A model generated the notes under the pieces. That model ran no database searches. It was not told where the DNA came from and saw nothing but the letters and a program-made list of their open reading frames with translations. The position numbers and the translations under genes were made by a program. Of a DNA stretch of 64,000 bases, positions 46,535-58,148 are shown piece after piece. The stretch is taken from positions 6,651,122 through 6,715,121 of the forward strand of contig NC_087377.1 of assembly GCF_963675165.1 (NCBI RefSeq), read 5' to 3'. Position 1 is the first letter of the stretch. Each line of letters starts with the position of its first letter. The DNA is from Halichondria panicea (lineage: Eukaryota > Porifera > Demospongiae > Suberitida > Halichondriidae).

Positions 46535-46669
46535 AGTAAGCAAAACTAAGCATAACTCGAGAACAAAGTTTTATTTTGCAAATCCACAAATAGCATGCCA
46601 AGAAAACATGACTAGAAGCCTATAGAAACTCTTACTTGCACTTCATTGATCCTTGAGCAGCTGAAATAG

Positions 46670-46723
<54 letters not shown>

Positions 46724-46765
46724 ACCGTATACCTCGCTTGCGCATGCACACCGAGGCATAATAAT
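46535..46765 (+). repeat. Dispersed repeat R with uninterrupted junction
   Basis: Continues directly from the 5' part of repeat R, with a CA microsatellite at about 46673-46716 and the CTCGCTTGCGCATGC / CGAGGCATAAT 3' end. Confidence 0.65.
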
Positions 46766-46969
46766 GTTAAACCTTATTCATTCACCTATATAATGGTATC
46801 AGCACAACAATTGATGTTCCTATCTTAAGGTACGTACAACTACTCAAACATTTGTGGTATCAGTTTACTTGCTATAGACTGGATGCACTATACACAGATG
46901 TGCTTTTAGTAAAGTGTTCAGACAGATTCTTGTAAGCGATAGTTATTGAGATAATCGCATGTTGTCCTA

Positions 46970-47590
46970 TTATTCACTGTGATTCGTACAGCGATTAATC
47001 GCGTATATCAATAATTACACGTCGTTAAGGCAGTAATTGCATGTCGTCATTAACGACGTGCAATTACTGCCTTGACGACCGCACGTTCGAATAACAGCCG
47101 CGGCTAATTTTTTCACTGAAACTGCAGCTAAAAATGTCCTTAAAACTCCATCACGAACGATTAACAATCAATAGTATGGCTACTCGTGCAATAAGGGATT
47201 AATAGCACGAGTAACAAGCAATGGCAAGGATACTAATTGCACGAGGCGTACTAATCGTATGATGTGCTATTAGTGACTGGAGAGTGTACAGCAATTAATC
47301 CCGTATTACATCCGGTCCAGTAATTTCACGTCATCATTGACAGCGTGCAATTACCTATCAAGTAATTGCACGCTGTCAATGACAATGTATAGTTTTCGAA
47401 TAACGGCCACGGCCGAAAATATTAATAAAAACTGCAGAGAACTTCATGATGCACTCATTAATAAGCACTGGCAAGGATAATAGCACTCGGCTATGTCTCG
47501 TGCAATTAGTATCCTTGCCATTGCTTGTTACTCGTGCTATAATAATACCATAAATTATTGCACTCTTAGCGCATACTAGTAATTATCCTT
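46970..47590. mobile_element. Foldback element with GTAATTGCACGTCG arms (copy B)
   Basis: Counterpart of 11030-11640. Divergence from A starts to rise inside this element (for example AGCACGAGTAAC here against AGCATGAGTAAC in A), which marks the right end of the near-identical block. Confidence 0.65.
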
Positions 47591-47860
47591 ATATGCACCT
47601 ACCATGTATGGTAAAATTTTGGTCACATGAACGTCTCGGTGACTCAGGCAAATTTCTTCTTTGTTCCCATTTGACCAGATGTACGTGGCAGTGTTGGCAA
47701 GACATGGCAAAATTTTCTATCTTTCCTTCTCGTCCATGACAACCGACAACCTGCACCTACTTGGGTAGATCTAAGTAAATGTGGTAAATCTTGATACCAA
47801 AATGCCTGACCTCTTTTGCCACAAAGCTCAAAGCTAGATTTGGGATAAATGAGCCCCACC

Positions 47861-47935
47861 CTAGGCCTAGTCTCGCGAGCAGACTTGTCCTAGAGGTTCC
47901 CCCCCTCCCACGTCTGCTCGCGAGACTAGGCCTAG
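47861..47935. mobile_element. 67-bp inverted-repeat element flanked by CTAG, absent in copy A
   Basis: Element 47865-47931 has 20-base perfect ends, GCCTAGTCTCGCGAGCAGAC and its complement, around a 27-base pyrimidine-rich centre. CTAG flanks both sides; copy A (near 11922) has one CTAG and no element. It sits upstream of the first recognised dioxygenase exon. A 4-base duplication does not fit the TA or the 8-11-base families, so another enzyme must have moved it. Confidence 0.85.
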
Positions 47936-48075
47936 CCCTTCCTCTATCCATCCATTCCAGGTCTAGATGCAAATATTCATTTGTAAAATTGTTGACCATT
48001 ACCTTTGTTGCAGTATTTTATGCAATGAAGACTGATGTTGCTATTCTGTTTGTGATTGTTTTTTTCTTAAAACAG

Positions 48076-51000
48076 GGTCTTGTTAGACCAGAAATAATTG
48101 GTGCAGTTGTCCTACCACATGGTGAGTAGAATATCTAATATCAGTTGTGACAACATTTTATAATCATGACTTTTTTATAAAGCACCGTACCGGTACCGTA
48201 AAAACTCGATTTGAATAGAGGGCACCTTAAATCGAGGTTTTACGGTATACCGCGTACCGTAGTACCTCAAGACTCGATTTAAGGCGACACTTTTTAATCA
48301 CAATTCCAGAGGTCGCTTCTTATAGAAGTTAAAAAATTATTTTGAAGTCCTGGTGTCGCATATTTAGAGAGTTGCGTCTAATTAGAGGTAACTCCACCTA
48401 GTCTATTTGCCTCGATTTCAGGCCGCATAAAGGGTCGTCTTGAATCAAACTCTTACGGTAGATCTACTTGATACAGCGCTAGAACAAAATTCCACTTTCT
48501 GGTGCATTTTTAGAAATCCAAAAATCGCGTTCAATCTGAGCTGGCACTTAATCATGTAGGCACTGCAATCTCTTAGTACGTGTCAAAACACCATGACTGT
48601 GTACATTCCGTCACGCTTTATCAGTCTCACAAACGGTGCCATGTACTGCACGGCCATCATAACATAAATGTCACAGACAGCACACAAAATTTACTAAATC
48701 AGGACACATCGATGTAGTAAAGTGTGAAATCGCTTTAATTAGCGTGAGCCCAATTTTTTTCAGATTTCAACAGCTATAATTATTCAGTCTATATGTAGAC
48801 TTTCACCAAGGTTAGCATTAGATGGGCGTAGCCTGTCCATATACAATGTAGGCTATTGTCAGCTTTCACTTTGTTCAAACGATTGTCATCTACACTGTTG
48901 CAAATCTTTTGTTAATATAGCAGGCTACGGGTAGCTATCAGAATGCTATTAGATGGGCTAGAAACCTTCTATATCTACTTTCTTTAATCCACTTCCGTTT
49001 GTTGTGACGTTATTGTTTTACTGAGCATATACGATGTTATCTAAAGCCCCCAGATATCGGGTGAGATTAGCGCATGCGCAAGATCTGCCTTGTCATGCTT
49101 TTTTATAAGCATCATAATAATTAGCAAACATAGCGCTTTTTAGAAATTGCGTTCAGTCTGAGTTGGCGCTTAAATTATGGTACCGCTGTAATTAGTATCA
49201 GGCGGCAAAATTATACTGCATGCTAAAGGTTTGATGTTGCTGCAAGACTATAGATCTAGATCATGCATGGTAGTCTAGCAGTCTTATACCGTAGTTAGTG
49301 TAAACACAGCACCACTATAATTTTAATGTGAGGTTCTAAAAGAAAAAGAAGAGCCAACTGTTCACAGATACAAATTTTGTGTGGTTCTTATATAAAAAGG
49401 TGTGTTTGTGATGCCAAGGCAATCGCTTTGGAGTTTTTATGAGGATGCATTCAATGCTATAGCTGCAATACTGTACATGTATTACTGTCTAGATGCAACT
49501 GTAAAAACGATCGACCTAGCTGCGAGAGAGATTGTACTTTACTCTAGACTAGCCATAGCTATTATAATTTAAGCGCCAGCTAGGAATGACAATTTTGCGG
49601 GCTAGAAAAAGCTCTTACGCCACTTGAAAGTGTAATGAATTTTTGGAGCGCTGCAATTATAGAAGTCGATTGGCTTCTCGTTCACATGCAGGTGGAATAG
49701 CAGTTGACCCCTCTCATTTTAAAACCACCAACAAGACTTCTCTGGCTCAAGCATGGGAGATTCACAATGCTTGTGTGAAAGTAAGTTTAGAAATTACTAG
49801 ATATTCATCGGTAATTATATAGGGCTCTTAATGTTCGTCAAAGGAAACTATAACCGTATTACTAGAATGTTTTGTGAGCATCAAACATTTACGAATTTTG
49901 CGAGGGTTGATCAATTCGCATCAATAAAATCCGCAAAACCTAAATTATTACTAGTAAATACACACGATCCTTGCCAGAACGCAATAGTTAGATCGCAAAG
50001 GGTCAAATTTTCTGCTAATTTGGCTCATTCACAAAAGTTTTTCACCCGCAAAATATTCTGGTAATACGGTACATAGTATTTAAATGCTGTAATGCTGTAA
50101 TGATGATAACAATAACAATAATTATAATCGTCAACATAACTAAATCTCACCCTGCTGACGTATAATATTTAGGCTGGCAAGCTGACACAGGGGCTAAAGC
50201 CAGACCTCATCCTACTGAGCACCCCTCATGGAGTGGCTGACCAGACTAACTTCCAGTTCTATCTTAACTCAAAGGTACTTCACTAATACAGTTTTTTTCA
50301 TGTACGTAACGAGAGCTTGATGATTCAGTATACAGTGTCAAATTAACTATTTCTCAAATGAAAATCATGAACGATTGGGATTTGTAATCAAACTTTTACT
50401 GTGTTGTATATCAGCTTGTGCACAATTGTTAGGCTGTGCATTTATGGTGTTACACAATGCATTTACAAGTTGTTTTGCCACGTATGTGTGTGTAGGGTTT
50501 TGGGAGTGCCGATACTGACAACTGTGCTTGTCCCCCTTGCTGTTACAACGTCTCTGTTGACTTGGATCAAAATGTCTCCAAGGACCTCGTTATTGAATTG
50601 AAGGTACTTATTTACGACTATCTATAACATCTCCTATCAACAAGGTATCGTTAAGGAGTTTTTATACGCTCAGAATATCAGTATCTTTGATCGTTTAAAC
50701 CCTAAACCTATAATCCATGAAGTCATATTCATTTCTTGGTGCTATAGGCTATGAGTCGTAATGTGAGTGGTCTGGTAGGGTTTGGAGATGCTGTCCCCTT
50801 TCCTCTTGCCTGGGGGGAGGTTATTCCCCTGCACTTCCTGTTGGGTGGAGCCAGAGTGGTGGTGCTCTCTCAGCCCAACAGGAGGTACACGGACAGTGTA
50901 CAAATGATTCCTGAGCTGCTAGAGATGGGTGAGTACGTGACAATGCCTCGATGAGATTCTTAAACATGTTTTCACACTCTATATCCCTACATGATTGTAT

Positions 51001-52202
51001 ATATAGGGACGTCACTGTTCAGTGTACTTGAGTCGTCAAACCTGAAAGTGGTGGTAGCCATCAGTGCTGACCTGGCACATACTCATGACCCCAATGGACC
51101 CTATGGCTATTCAAATGCCTCCCAGCCATTCGATGATGTGAGTATTCTATCATACACTAGCTTTACCTGGTAACTATGCATACTGGTACACCTAAGCACA
51201 CAGAATTTCATTGGATACTTTTTGTGTTTCGCTGCTAACATAACTATGGTACGGCGTAGTCTATTTATTATTTGTTTATTCAGGCCCTCGGAAAGTGGGC
51301 GGAATCGCTTGATTCCCAGGCTCTTTTGCACACTGCTGCTAGTCTGGTGGACAGCGCCTTGTCGTGTGGATTCACTGGTTTGGTTATGCTACACGGACTC
51401 ATGGAAAGCATGTGAGTATAACAGTACCAAGGGTGTATAAAGGAGAAAAGGGCATGTAACAGATGTGAGCAAAAACCAAAGTGGGCGGTGGAAAACGACA
51501 GTAATATCTATTTAGTATATCCTGTCTATATATAATTATGGCTTTTGTTCTTCTTCTTTATACACCCTTGACAGTACATAATTATTTGCTCATTTAATTT
51601 GCATCACTATATACGTGTATAAGGTCAGGGTGTCATACAAGGGGGTGGAGGGATTTGCATTTAGGTACTAGTTGTATGACAAGAACGCGCAAAGGCAACC
51701 CAAAACTCACCAGAATACACCTAAGACTAGCATCACCGACTCAACATTTCCGCATGTCCCCCTGGGTCGGTGATGTTGCACACACTAACAGAGTATCAAA
51801 AATACACCTTAAAATGTTCTGGTGATCGACTTTTAGACACCCCTTTCAAAATTCTTGGATCCACCCCTGCACGTGTCTTTATTTCCCCCTTTACTTCAAA
51901 ATCCTGTATTTTTGGTATGTAACATTGGCTTATGCACCAATCCCACAAACATTATTCCAACTTCGGACAACGTTGAATAAAGTATTTGGAGAAAACCAAT
52001 GCAGTTATAATTATACTATCTATACATTGTAGACTAATTATCGATCTATGTGCATAAACGTTTTTTACACTTAACTTGTACATGCACACACGCTAAAACA
52101 GAGGTTTAAAGTTCTGGACTTCTGAACTATTAGTCAATCACCATCCAAGTTATTATGGTATGATGGTAGCAACATTTCTAAAGTCAGTACTAAATAATTA
52201 GT
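48076..52202 (+). CDS. Extradiol dioxygenase-like protein, LigB/class III type (copy B)
   Basis: Exons 48076-48121, 49692-49780, 50173-50274, 50496-50603, 50748-50928, 51007-51137, 51284-51411 and 52102-52202 (last codons SYYGMMVATFLKSVLNN). All lengths and phases equal copy A. Both histidine motifs (PHGG, STPHG) and the CPPCCYN motif are intact. Visible replacements against A include V for M near the end of the second recognised exon (HNACVK), AD for TD (GFGSADTD), P for H (HTHDPNG), S for R (LVDSALS) and M for I in the last exon. Few replacements and no breaks suggest both copies remain under constraint. Intron 3 carries a MITE (49853-50069) that A lacks, and the last intron lacks the MITE that A has. 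First exon unresolved. Confidence 0.85.
49853..50069. mobile_element. CCGTATTAC MITE in copy B intron only
   Basis: Left end ACCGTATTACTAGAATGTTT and right end AATATTCTGGTAATACGG with TA on both sides (49851-49852, 50070-50071). Copy A has no such element between the matching flanks (near 13886). CGCAAA/TTTGCG-rich arms inside. A separate TA-type family from CCGTATAGCG. Confidence 0.75.
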
Positions 52203-52605
52203 TATTGTTGTACGTGATTGACTATGTGACTTTTGTGTTAAGTGTACGTTGCCATTTAGTGCAAGTTGTATGTGCAGATACCACAATTCACAATAATTAC
52301 CGCACATTTCTATACACCTATACACATTATTGTAGAATGTAATATGAGAATCTAAGTAACTGTGACACCAGAGTAATGGGCAGGCAATTTTCCACATGCA
52401 GCTGTGGTTATCATCATTTATTATACCTCCTCAGCAGTTCTGTACTAGACATGTACATTAATAGATCATTCGTGATACCACGTCTCACACTCACTCCCAC
52501 ACTTTAAGGCAATTTGGGTATGTATATAATTACCCAAATTACACACCCATAATTCTCAAGCTATAAATTATACTTAACATGCATTATTTGGTACGTCTGT
52601 CTATA
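52203..52605. other. 3' flank of copy B dioxygenase gene
   Basis: Counterpart of 16267-16721 with many indels; no gene. Confidence 0.4.
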
Positions 52606-53896
52606 CAGTAGACTCTCACTAATCCAGCTCTCTGAAGTGCGGTCACCTTGATATACAAGTCGTTTCATTTGGTACGGATTTGTGTAGTGCACAAAACTCG
52701 CCCTGAAATGCGGCCACTCGCTATCCCGTTCCCAGTACAGGCCAATTTGTCTCTAAAATAGGCCTGGTATTGATTGTATGTGGGCGTGGTTGGAATTTGA
52801 TGGGTGTAGCTAGATGGGCGTGCCCGTCCCCAACCATAAAAGGGGGGACGGGTTTCAGCCCTATCTAGCATTCGTTCTGCTGTTCCTGTACTAATGAATA
52901 TAGTTAATATTAGCCGCGCCTCTAACCACAGAGCTCAGTTTGCTGCAGAAAAGGGGAGGAGCTGGGAAGCCAAGGAATGCATTACGTAAGAACTACATGT
53001 ATATAATCTGATTGGTGCTGAAATGTATTACGTAAGCAGTCTGCGATCTGAATGTGCTGCGTGATTTTCTGCAGCAGAACAAATGCTAGATAGAGCTGAA
53101 ACCCGTCCCCCCCTTTTATGGCTGGGGACGGGCACGCCCATCTAGGGTGTAGCCGGAAACTGTTTTGTAAAAACATACTAATTATACAGAATGACCGAAT
53201 AGTTATGATATTGTATATTCCTTGCTTTCAGTGAGCTCGTGCATGCCCATCAGCTAAGAGTAACGATGGATCATGGGGGCTAATGGAAAAATGGAGCTTC
53301 CTGTAAAATTTAAGTGTACCATAAATATTCACAGAAACTCACATGCAGTCATGCATGGTCTACACAACACCAGCGAGCATGAGCCAATGCCGTAACGTCA
53401 CACTATATACTAGGATTGTGTCTACAGTTAGTAAATTTCCAATGGTGAAAGGGGGTTTATCAAAGGTACGTAGTGACTGGGCCTGTTCTTTCATGAGAGT
53501 GAAGCCTCCTTGCTTCGCACAAGCAGTGCATACTCCACTCAAGAACACTTGCACACGTACTTACTCTGGCACGGAATTAATGATTACGGTAGCTTTTACG
53601 GAGTAAGTATTTTTACGTACACCTATTATATAGTGTTTGCTCACTCAGTGAATACTTAGTGAATTCCAGATACTCAATACTAGGCGTTGTCGACCTAGCG
53701 TTATTTTAGAGACAAATCGGCCTGGGAATTAGGCTAGCTGCCCCACAAACTAGATTTTTTGCATTTTGAATGTGGTTCGAGGTACAGGGACTGCTATCTA
53801 GCCACGGCTATTTTCTGAAATACAGCCACCTCACTATAATTCTTTCCGGCCAAGCTATACTATCCTAAGGGTGACCGGATTAACAAGACTATACTG
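52606..53896. mobile_element. Three-layer nested element complex (copy B)
   Basis: Outermost CAGTAGACTCTCAC...ATACTG element with TA flanks, inside it the decayed TAGCCTCG-type element (ends near 52728 and 53735), and inside that the MITE at 52811-53144. Copy A has only the first two layers, so the order of insertion is readable. Confidence 0.7.
52802..53153. mobile_element. TAGATGGGCG Mutator-like MITE with 9-bp TSD, absent in copy A
   Basis: Element 52811-53144 (334 bases), TAGATGGGCGTGCCCGTCCC to its complement, with arms extending through ACCATAAAAGGGGGGACGGG and CTATCTAGCATT. GGGTGTAGC flanks both sides (52802-52810, 53145-53153); copy A has it once (near 16952). Ends resemble TAGTTGGGCG of 27833 and 62067. 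No coding frame. Confidence 0.9.
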
Positions 53897-54229
53897 TATA
53901 TCCAAATACTAACAACTCGTTGCATGAATGGGCCTGTATAGCCGCCTGTTCAATATTGTTGCACTTTATACATAAAAATACCAAACCCTGTAGATCTACA
54001 TGTGCATGCATGCAGGTAAGCATAATAGCATATAATTATGATTATAGCAACAGTGTCTGCATACCCATGGTTACACAGCATATAATTGTATTCATTGCAT
54101 AGTAGAGTCTATATAGGTGTCCACATAACAGATAAACACTAGTCTTGATAGCTAGTAAATTTTACAATCCTTTCCTAGCACCAACTTTTGTACCGTGACA
54201 CTGCAAATAGAGCAACAACCCTATACAAA

Positions 54230-56203
54230 ATGTCTACCCCTGATGCTGAGGAGGGTCCTACTACTGCAACAACACCCATTGCTGACATCATTTCAAACAT
54301 GAAAGCAAGCAGCGAATGGAGAATCCTTGTGTATGGTGTTAATGAGCCAGATCAACAAGAGGCAAACGAGCACCATATGCATATCCTGAGTGGTATTCTT
54401 GGAAAAGAAATATCTCCTGACGAGCGAACAATTCCAAATTTTGACTTTTCAAGCAATGGTGTTACGGTGACAGTCCATATAGGATCTCACCCTGAATGCA
54501 ACGTATCTCATGACGAAGTTGATTTGATGGTGTACTTCATCCCTGTGAATGGAGATATCGTCGACCATTCCCATGTAGTTAAAATAGGAAAGATCACGAC
54601 TGCACACGGAGCTATGGTTTGGAAGCACTCTGTTATTGTGTTTACTGGTGTTGATGCCACTGCAGACGCGTATGCACTGAAGACTGGAGATGTAGCTACA
54701 CGATTGGAGGGAGTACTTGACTCTTGGAACACTACAGTTCAACAAGCTCTCGACTCAGCAATCGCCAACGAAGTAGGTATCAACTCAAAAGAAGTGTTGA
54801 TACGACCAGCAGGAAGACGAAATCAACTCAATCTACCAAAACCACATACACGATGGTTTTCACTTCTTTGGTTAGGATGCTTTCTGTCATCTAAAGTCAA
54901 CTCGATACCTGCCATTCTAAAGGTGGCTCAAGGCAGGATAGCAAACATCGTGAAGGATAGTGACATCGACCAGTTACAGCTGTTCGAGCAACATATTCAA
55001 GTCAAAGAGAATAGTATACAGCTCCCCCAGAATATGAGAATCGGTCTCGGTTTAGGTGGAAGTTCAGCTATTGCCGGTGCTGCTGCTGTTGGAGCCACAA
55101 TCGGTGCTGTTATTGGTGCATTGGCAATTGGTGTTCCTTCGTTTGGAGTAGCTGCTGGTACTGGGCTTGCACTGGGAGCAGTTATTGGAGGAGGATTAGG
55201 AGCTAGCATTGCAGGAGCTGCTGTGGGTGGGAGATACAAGGCGGCAAAGGATAAGCAGATGGAAGAAATCGATGCTTCTGAGCTGAAGCTCTATTACGCT
55301 GAGCTTTTATCTCGAATTCCAAAAATGAGTGCTTATCTGACAACATGGGCTGAAAAGCAAATCAATTGCAAGATCGTTGTTACTGGTGGGAAAGGTGAAG
55401 GTATTTCCACAGTAACAGCTGCACTGATAGGTAAACCACCCCGAGAAAGTGGCTCAGGTCTTTATCTGCAGCAAGTTATCCGTATGAAAGCAAATCTGCT
55501 CGCTTATGATTTCCAGGGTTTTCCAAAAGTGGGAGACAAGCAACTTAAGGCAAAAGAGCTAGTTGAGTTTCAAAAGAGCAAAAATACTCACCTGCTAGTA
55601 TTTTGTATACCGATAACATCGCCAAAGGAGGATTTTGTGTATTCTCCACACGTCAAGTACTTGGAGCGGCTGTGTGAAGTCAATGACAAGATTCCATGCA
55701 ACACAGTTATTGCTCTCACTCATGCGAATGAGATGAGGGCTGAAATGAACAAGCGAAACGATCTGTCACAAACAAGCCTCCACCAGTTTTTCCATGATGA
55801 GCTCGAAAGCTGGAAGCTGCAAATATCCACGGTATTTGAAAAATACATTCATATCGACAGTGAAATCACAGAGAAAATCCCAGTAATTCCAGTTGGAAAT
55901 TTGGAGCCAGTAATCGATCTTTCCGATGACGAAAATCCCACCCCAGCTACCCAGTACCATTGGCTTTCTGAGATGCTTCTCCACGCAATGCCGGCAACAA
56001 AAGCAGAAGGATTGTCTGCTCTTATCGAAGCTAATCAACAACGAATTAGTAGCAGACTATGTCCTTATCCAGACAATGCTCCCGAACTAATCGTCGAAGC
56101 CAAGTGCTCAATGTTTTCAAAGGCTGGACTACAAGATAAGAAACAGCCAGGAGAGGCGATTGGTATGATCCTAGGAGTTAAAGAACCGGATCAAAACGAG
56201 TAA
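54230..56203 (+). CDS. Tandem pseudo-GTPase-like membrane protein, 657 aa (intact copy)
   Basis: Start chosen at the ATG of 54230, which aligns with the start in copy A; an in-frame ATG-less extension to 54188 exists. Residues about 30-250 resemble a GTPase fold of the AIG1/GIMAP kind (WRILVYGVN strand, VDLMVYFIPV, SVIVFTGVDA in the G4 position) but lack a P-loop. Residues about 272-334 are a glycine/alanine-rich hydrophobic stretch (AIAGAAAVGATIGAVIGALA and ALGAVIGGGLGASIAGAAVG), which could insert in membranes. A second GTPase-like part follows: KIVVTGGKGEGIST (386-394) has I where the P-loop lysine belongs, YDFQGF (D427) fits the G3 D-x-x-G, and ALTHANEM (about 495) stands at G4. The final 100 residues are an acidic linker (DLSDDENPTPATQYHWLSEM) and tail. 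Probably a nucleotide-independent or altered GTPase relative; cellular role unknown. Single exon. Confidence 0.8.
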   Translation: MSTPDAEEGPTTATTPIADIISNMKASSEWRILVYGVNEPDQQEANEHHMHILSGILGKEISPDERTIPNFDFSSNGVTVTVHIGSHPECNVSHDEVDLMVYFIPVNGDIVDHSHVVKIGKITTAHGAMVWKHSVIVFTGVDATADAYALKTGDVATRLEGVLDSWNTTVQQALDSAIANEVGINSKEVLIRPAGRRNQLNLPKPHTRWFSLLWLGCFLSSKVNSIPAILKVAQGRIANIVKDSDIDQLQLFEQHIQVKENSIQLPQNMRIGLGLGGSSAIAGAAAVGATIGAVIGALAIGVPSFGVAAGTGLALGAVIGGGLGASIAGAAVGGRYKAAKDKQMEEIDASELKLYYAELLSRIPKMSAYLTTWAEKQINCKIVVTGGKGEGISTVTAALIGKPPRESGSGLYLQQVIRMKANLLAYDFQGFPKVGDKQLKAKELVEFQKSKNTHLLVFCIPITSPKEDFVYSPHVKYLERLCEVNDKIPCNTVIALTHANEMRAEMNKRNDLSQTSLHQFFHDELESWKLQISTVFEKYIHIDSEITEKIPVIPVGNLEPVIDLSDDENPTPATQYHWLSEMLLHAMPATKAEGLSALIEANQQRISSRLCPYPDNAPELIVEAKCSMFSKAGLQDKKQPGEAIGMILGVKEPDQNE

Positions 56204-56649
56204 ACTGACTGCAGTTTTAGCACAGTTTTAAATAGCACACTATAGTAACTATAACACTATTCCATGCATGCATGAAAACAAACAAACGTATGTATATATG
56301 CGAGTGTAGCTTTAAGTTTATTTGTGCCAACAATCTATAATACAAATCACTATCACAGTTATGTGTGGTTGCTCCTTGACAACCATTAGAGCGTAAAACT
56401 CATAATTATTTATTATGATCATGCTATTCACCCTCTTGCATGTATACCTGTGCATATACCCTATAGACAGACTGAGCACATTGTTATCAAATTGTACAAC
56501 TGTGTATACCTACACAAGCAAGAAACTAAATTATCTTCACATCACGTTTAATCGAATTCATTTACTTGTTTACATCCATTGGTATCGTAACATGATCACC
56601 TCAAAGTATAAATTCTAACTGTATGGGTGCATGGGAGTGTACTACACTG
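56204..56649. other. 3' flank and right border of copy B
   Basis: Similarity to 20316-20640 is patchy (GTGCATATACCC near 56451) and ends at about 56615. No gene. Confidence 0.45.
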
Positions 56650-57010
56650 ACTTCAATTAGTATAATTAATAGTATGGCTAAGAGTGCAATATGGGATTAA
56701 TAGCATGAGTAACAAGCAATGGCAAGGATACTAATTATTGCATGAGGCATAGCCGAGTGCTATTAACCTTGCCGGTGCTTGTTATGAGTGCTATTAATCC
56801 CTTATTGCACGAGTAGCCATACAATTGATTGTTAATCGTTTGTGATGCACTTTTAAGGACATTTTTAGCTGCAGTTTCAGTAAAAAAAAAAGCCGTGGCC
56901 GTTATTCGAGCGTGCGGTCGTCAAGGCAGTAATTGCACGTCGTTAATGATGACGTACAATTACTGCCTTGACGACGTGCAATTACTGATATGACAGCATG
57001 CAATTATTTT
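56650..57010. mobile_element. Foldback element, GTAATTGCACGTCG family
   Basis: Contains AGCAATGGCAAGGATACTAA, AACCTTGCCGGTGCTTGTTA and TAATCCCTTATTGCACGAG, then GGCAGTAATTGCACGTCGTT and GACGTACAATTACTGCC as a close inverted pair. Opposite orientation to 11030-11640. Confidence 0.7.
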
Positions 57011-57642
57011 TTGCTGTAATTATACTGGCTGTTTGACAAATAAATTATACTTGAATCTAATCCACATTGTTTGTTAATATAATTATGGTAAACTCTACAC
57101 CATAATAATAATTATACTGACTTGCAATTGTAAGGTGTTATTTCTACCCAAATTTCTGATTTGCAACAAACACATGATTATATGTTTGACATGCATAATA
57201 ATAGTTTGTACATGTGTGGTAAACTCTATTTGGTCAGTGCCTGGCCAACATGCATAATTCCCATGAAAGCAGCTCAAATAGATGCTCACTTGTTTGTAAT
57301 TATGAGCTAGTACACACACCAATGTTTTGTTTTTTTTTAGTTTTACAACTAATCAAGCAACTAGCATTTATATATAGCCGACAAACGATGTCGATTTGGG
57401 GGATGACTATTATATAAAGAGTTCAAGTTAGCTCATGTTATAATTACTGAACGACATGCACTATTATAGCTGAATAATACTTTTCAAGCCGATGAAATGT
57501 GTGATATAGCTAGTAGTGTATACAACCGGGCCATAACATTTATTATAGATAATTTTTGAGGGTCTATTTCGCAAAATTGGCTGTTTTAATTTAGCTGATG
57601 TACTATATTATTACCTATGTATACTATAGCTATCATAGCCCT
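57011..57642. other. Intergenic, nothing recognised
   Basis: Very AT-rich with ATAATTAT runs; no exon or element end. Confidence 0.4.
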
Positions 57643-57712
57643 TGTGGCATTAGCCTCGATTCCAGGCATCACTTCACTCAGGGAAGGCCAGTGAAGGAGG
57701 CTACTGTGGCAT
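57643..57712. mobile_element. 54-bp TAGCCTC mini-element with 8-bp TSD
   Basis: TAGCCTCGATTCC ... GAAGGAGGCTAC (57651-57704) lies between two TGTGGCAT copies (57643-57650, 57705-57712). The ends match the larger TAGCCTCG element at 16851-17780. One of the smallest elements of this type here. Confidence 0.65.
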
Positions 57713-58047
57713 GGGCTGGGTAATAACAATTATAGGTTTTCTAAACTAACCAAGCATCACTGCATGTATTGTATTTGTAATAAGTTGTTGCCTTTTGACC
57801 TCTGAGATCAAAGGAATAGCAATGCCAATAATTTTTATATCAGTGGCATATTGCATGCACTGTGGTCAGTCTGTATAATATGGCATACAGAAATGAAATT
57901 TACCTTTCGGTGAGGTGGCCCACACCCGGCACCAAAACAGAACAAAACCACCAAATTACCATTTTTTCCCCGTATATCTACGCATTCTATATGCAGGTTT
58001 CTATATGCAAAAATAGTTTTTTTCAAGGCAACAAATTAGTTAGGTAG
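57713..58047. other. Intergenic with fragment shared with 2.1 kb
   Basis: 57780-57850 matches 2098-2175 (TTTTGACCTCTGAGATCAAA, ATTGCATGCACT-type ending). No gene. Confidence 0.45.
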
Positions 58048-58148
58048 TTGTGCCACAAGCTGTTTATTGGCCCTTGTAGTAGATAATGATCTCGGGCCTA
58101 AAGGCCCTTGACCACAATCTACTACCAGACCAATAAACAGCTTGTGGC
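58048..58148. repeat. Foldback
   Basis: TGCCACAAGCTGTTTATTGG at the left is the exact complement of CCAATAAACAGCTTGTGGCA at the right, with TAGTAGAT / ATCTACTA inside. Short non-autonomous element. Confidence 0.75.

Larger units (their letters stand above)
36848..56615. repeat. Segmental duplication, copy B
   Basis: Direct copy of about 61-20640. Relative to A it lacks the 852-bp insertion (site at 46532-46535) and the MITE of the last dioxygenase intron, and it has four extra insertions: 47865-47931, 49853-50069, 52811-53144 and a TAGCCTCG-type fragment near 37062. The block from about 38070 to 47200 is nearly identical to A; the 36848-38070 and 47200-56615 parts are clearly more diverged. 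Confidence 0.95.

Noticed and set aside
47757-48129. Frames of 80 and 112 aa around 47.8-48.1 kb
   Set aside because: They are created by the 67-base inverted-repeat insertion and by intron sequence; the equivalent frames in copy A are different or shorter.
54188-54229. 14-residue N-terminal extension of the pseudo-GTPase gene
   Set aside because: Starts at a non-ATG codon, is not kept in frame in copy A, and the ATG at 54230 matches the copy A start.
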